NCBI GenBank assembly: GCA_025454975.1
Contig: JALONK010000009.1
Location: 1 to 64,000, forward strand
DNA length: 64,000 nucleotides
Direction: 5' to 3'
Source of the DNA: Bacteroidia bacterium
GTDB taxonomy: Bacteria; Bacteroidota; Bacteroidia; UKL13-3
Shown here: piece by piece, positions 62,465 to 64,000 of the stretch
Layout: every line of letters starts with the position of its first letter
How positions within the stretch are numbered: position 1 is the stretch's first letter
Made by a program: the position numbers and the translations under genes
Notes under the pieces: model-generated
What the model saw: only the letters and a program-made list of their open reading frames with translations
Database searches by the model: none
Told to the model about the DNA's origin: nothing

Positions 62465-63613
62465 ATGAATAAAAAACGCATTTTGTTTTTAATAGATACG
62501 CTTGAAAACGGTGGTGCTGAAAAAGTATTAACAACACTTTTGTTGAAGCTTAACAAAGAAAAATTTGATTTAACTGTTATGCTTTTGTACAATAAAGGTA
62601 TTTACTTAAAACAGTTGCCGGATCATATTCACATTAAATCAATATTTGAAGATAATAATCCATCTAATGGTAAGCTCAGGTTTTTAGTTTATGATTTATA
62701 TACTAGAGTCATTTTAAAACTCATACTAAAATTACCATATTTTGGCAAGTGGTGGTTGGGTTTAAAAAAGGGACAATATGATACGGCTATTTCTTTTTGT
62801 GAAGGCTATAACAGCCTTGTTTTGAAGAATATATTAAATGTGTTTACTAGCACAGCCATTTGGATTCATACCGATTTAAGTAAACATATTATTGCTGATA
62901 AACTAAAGGGAGTATCAGGCTTATTCAATAGGGTAAACAAAATTATTTTTGTTTCTAATGAAGCGAAAGAAGGTTTCGTTAATAAATTTGGTTCGCAACA
63001 TGATCAAAAACTAGAGGTTGTTTATAATTTTATTGATAGAGAATCTATTGAACTTCTGGCAACTGAAGCAATTCCGTATCGCAAAAACGCTTTTACAATT
63101 ATTTCGATAGGCAGATTACAACCTGAAAAAGGTTTCGATAAGTTAATCAACGCACACCATTACCTGATACAAAAGGGGTATTCAATTGAAACCATCATTC
63201 TTGGAAATGGCCCGCTTTTCGAAAAATATAATCAATTAATTGATTCACTTAAAATACAAGCCAGTTGCAGGTTATTGGGTTTTATTCCCAATGTTTATCC
63301 GTATATAGTTATGTCTGATATGTTAGCCTTGGTTTCTGATTATGAAGGTTTACCAACGGTTATCTGTGAGGCAATGATTTTAAAGAAGCCAATTTTATCA
63401 ACTGAAATAACAGGAGTGATACACTTGCTTAACCATGGTGAATTTGGAATGATGGTAGAAAACAACCAAGAGGCTATTAATAAAGGAATTGAGCGACTAA
63501 TAACCGACGATAATTTAAGAGCACAATACTCTAAAACCTTAGATAAATCTCAAGATAAATTTATATTTTTACCGACAATTGATAAAATAGAAAAATTGCT
63601 TCTAAAAATATAG
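62465..63613 (+). CDS. GT4-family glycosyltransferase
   Basis: A 382-residue GT-B retaining glycosyltransferase. It opens with KRILFLIDTLENGGAEKVL (the GGAE loop of GT4 donors/acceptors), and the C-terminal domain begins near 212 (TIISIGRLQPEKGFDKL). The catalytic region VSDYEGLPTVICEAMI near 296-311 has the E-x7-E pattern of the family. It lies 8 bases after the previous glycosyltransferase gene and should add a sugar to the lipid-linked repeat unit. Confidence 0.93.
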   Translation: MNKKRILFLIDTLENGGAEKVLTTLLLKLNKEKFDLTVMLLYNKGIYLKQLPDHIHIKSIFEDNNPSNGKLRFLVYDLYTRVILKLILKLPYFGKWWLGLKKGQYDTAISFCEGYNSLVLKNILNVFTSTAIWIHTDLSKHIIADKLKGVSGLFNRVNKIIFVSNEAKEGFVNKFGSQHDQKLEVVYNFIDRESIELLATEAIPYRKNAFTIISIGRLQPEKGFDKLINAHHYLIQKGYSIETIILGNGPLFEKYNQLIDSLKIQASCRLLGFIPNVYPYIVMSDMLALVSDYEGLPTVICEAMILKKPILSTEITGVIHLLNHGEFGMMVENNQEAINKGIERLITDDNLRAQYSKTLDKSQDKFIFLPTIDKIEKLLLKI

Positions 63614-63619
63614 CTTGAT

Positions 63620-64000
63620 ATGCCATTGGTTAGTGTACTTATGTCGGTTTATAATGGTGCGGAATATCTGGAGGATGCTATTGACAGTATACTTAGCCAA
63701 ACATTCAGTGATTTTGAATTTATAATTACTAATGACTGTTCCTCTGATAAAACGGGCGAAATATTAGAACTCTTTGCAAATAAAGATGAAAGAATAATTG
63801 TAATACATAATCAGGTAAATAAAGGCCTTCCACATTCGCTTAATGCCATGTTAGCACTTGCAAAAGGTAAGTTTATTGCACGAATGGATGCTGATGACAT
63901 AGCTAAATTAAATCGGTTTGAAACTCAAGTGAAGGTGCTTCAACATAATCCTGAAATAGGAGTTGTATTTAGTGATACCATTTTTATAGATAATGAAGGT
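63620..64000 (+). CDS. GT2-family glycosyltransferase, cut by the window end
   Basis: The first 127 codons of an inverting GT-A glycosyltransferase, starting at ATG 63620, 7 bases after the previous stop. The opening PLVSVLMSVYNGAEYLEDAI, the ITNDCSSDKTGEIL segment and the metal-binding DADD (in ARMDADDIAKLNRF) are the family-2 landmarks. The C-terminal part lies beyond the window, so the donor and acceptor cannot be judged. Confidence 0.92.
   Translation, partial: MPLVSVLMSVYNGAEYLEDAIDSILSQTFSDFEFIITNDCSSDKTGEILELFANKDERIIVIHNQVNKGLPHSLNAMLALAKGKFIARMDADDIAKLNRFETQVKVLQHNPEIGVVFSDTIFIDNEG

Noticed and set aside
1-64000. CRISPR array, insertion sequence or rRNA operon
   Set aside because: I saw no regularly spaced repeats, no transposase-like frame and no rRNA-like sequence in any part of the window.

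Overview
The window is a contiguous piece of a chromosome from an AT-rich member of the Bacteroidota, most likely a Sphingobacteriia/Chitinophagia-type lineage. The phylum call rests on several things: a protein with a type IX secretion (T9SS) type A sorting domain, a TonB-dependent receptor with a carboxypeptidase-like N-terminal domain, TAnnTTTG -7 promoter elements with no clear Shine-Dalgarno sequences, the ftsX-DUF3098-uppP-truB-ribF gene order, a YtxJ/TrxB redox pair, and an HU-SPOR protein of the CCDC81-like type. The lower-rank placement is inference.

Layout. (1) 1-3,341 is an accessory, partly decayed stretch: the tail of an unidentified gene, a type I methylase gene hsdM with no specificity or restriction gene after it, a C-terminal scrap of an AraC-type regulator, a VOC-fold protein, and a Crp/Fnr regulator broken by one in-frame TAA. 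(2) 3,459-9,472 holds YceI, a small membrane protein, YtxJ-TrxB, a tRNA-Arg(ACG), a peroxiredoxin, an NlpC/P60 hydrolase, a lone Hpt protein, an outer-membrane barrel and Pcm. (3) 9,654-12,957 is a short envelope/polysaccharide operon (degenerate Gfo/Idh/MocA protein, lipoprotein, polyprenyl glycosylphosphotransferase), followed tail-to-tail by recG. (4) 15,150-22,962 carries a WG-repeat protein, an ECF sigma factor paired with a membrane-anchored PKD/T9SS protein, a GNAT-nitrilase fusion, dapD with a glycosyltransferase, and a LytTR response regulator. (5) 22,963-23,157 contains a candidate structured small RNA. (6) 23,239-29,702 is the ftsX-DUF3098-uppP-truB-ribF-M23 peptidase run, then threonine aldolase and a small membrane protein. 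(7) 29,704-36,585 holds an S9 peptidase and a three-gene MukBEF/Mks-like condensin operon in the order SMC, kleisin-like, MksE-like, with no JetD/MksG nuclease. (8) 36,928-55,369 has a very large TraB/GumN-fold protein, a ferredoxin, a LuxC-like acyl-CoA reductase, a biotin carrier protein, an M1 peptidase with an HD hydrolase, and a minus-strand envelope block (binding protein-like, HU-SPOR, OM barrel, TPR, TonB-dependent receptor). (9) 55,526-64,000 is the start of a Wzx/Wzy-type surface-polysaccharide cluster (SLBB export protein, sugar dehydrogenase, Wzz, Wzx, three glycosyltransferases, the last cut by the window end).

The dominant theme is envelope building: precursor recycling (UppP), wall hydrolases (NlpC/P60, M23), polysaccharide assembly, OM proteins and surface secretion, mixed with housekeeping genes (recG, truB, ribF, dapD, trxB). 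The most interesting leads are the sigma/T9SS pair, the rearranged Mks condensin operon, the structured RNA candidate before ftsX, the Gfo/Idh/MocA protein that has lost both signature motifs, and the single-base nonsense mutation in the Crp/Fnr gene. I see no CRISPR array, intact insertion sequence, rRNA or replication origin.
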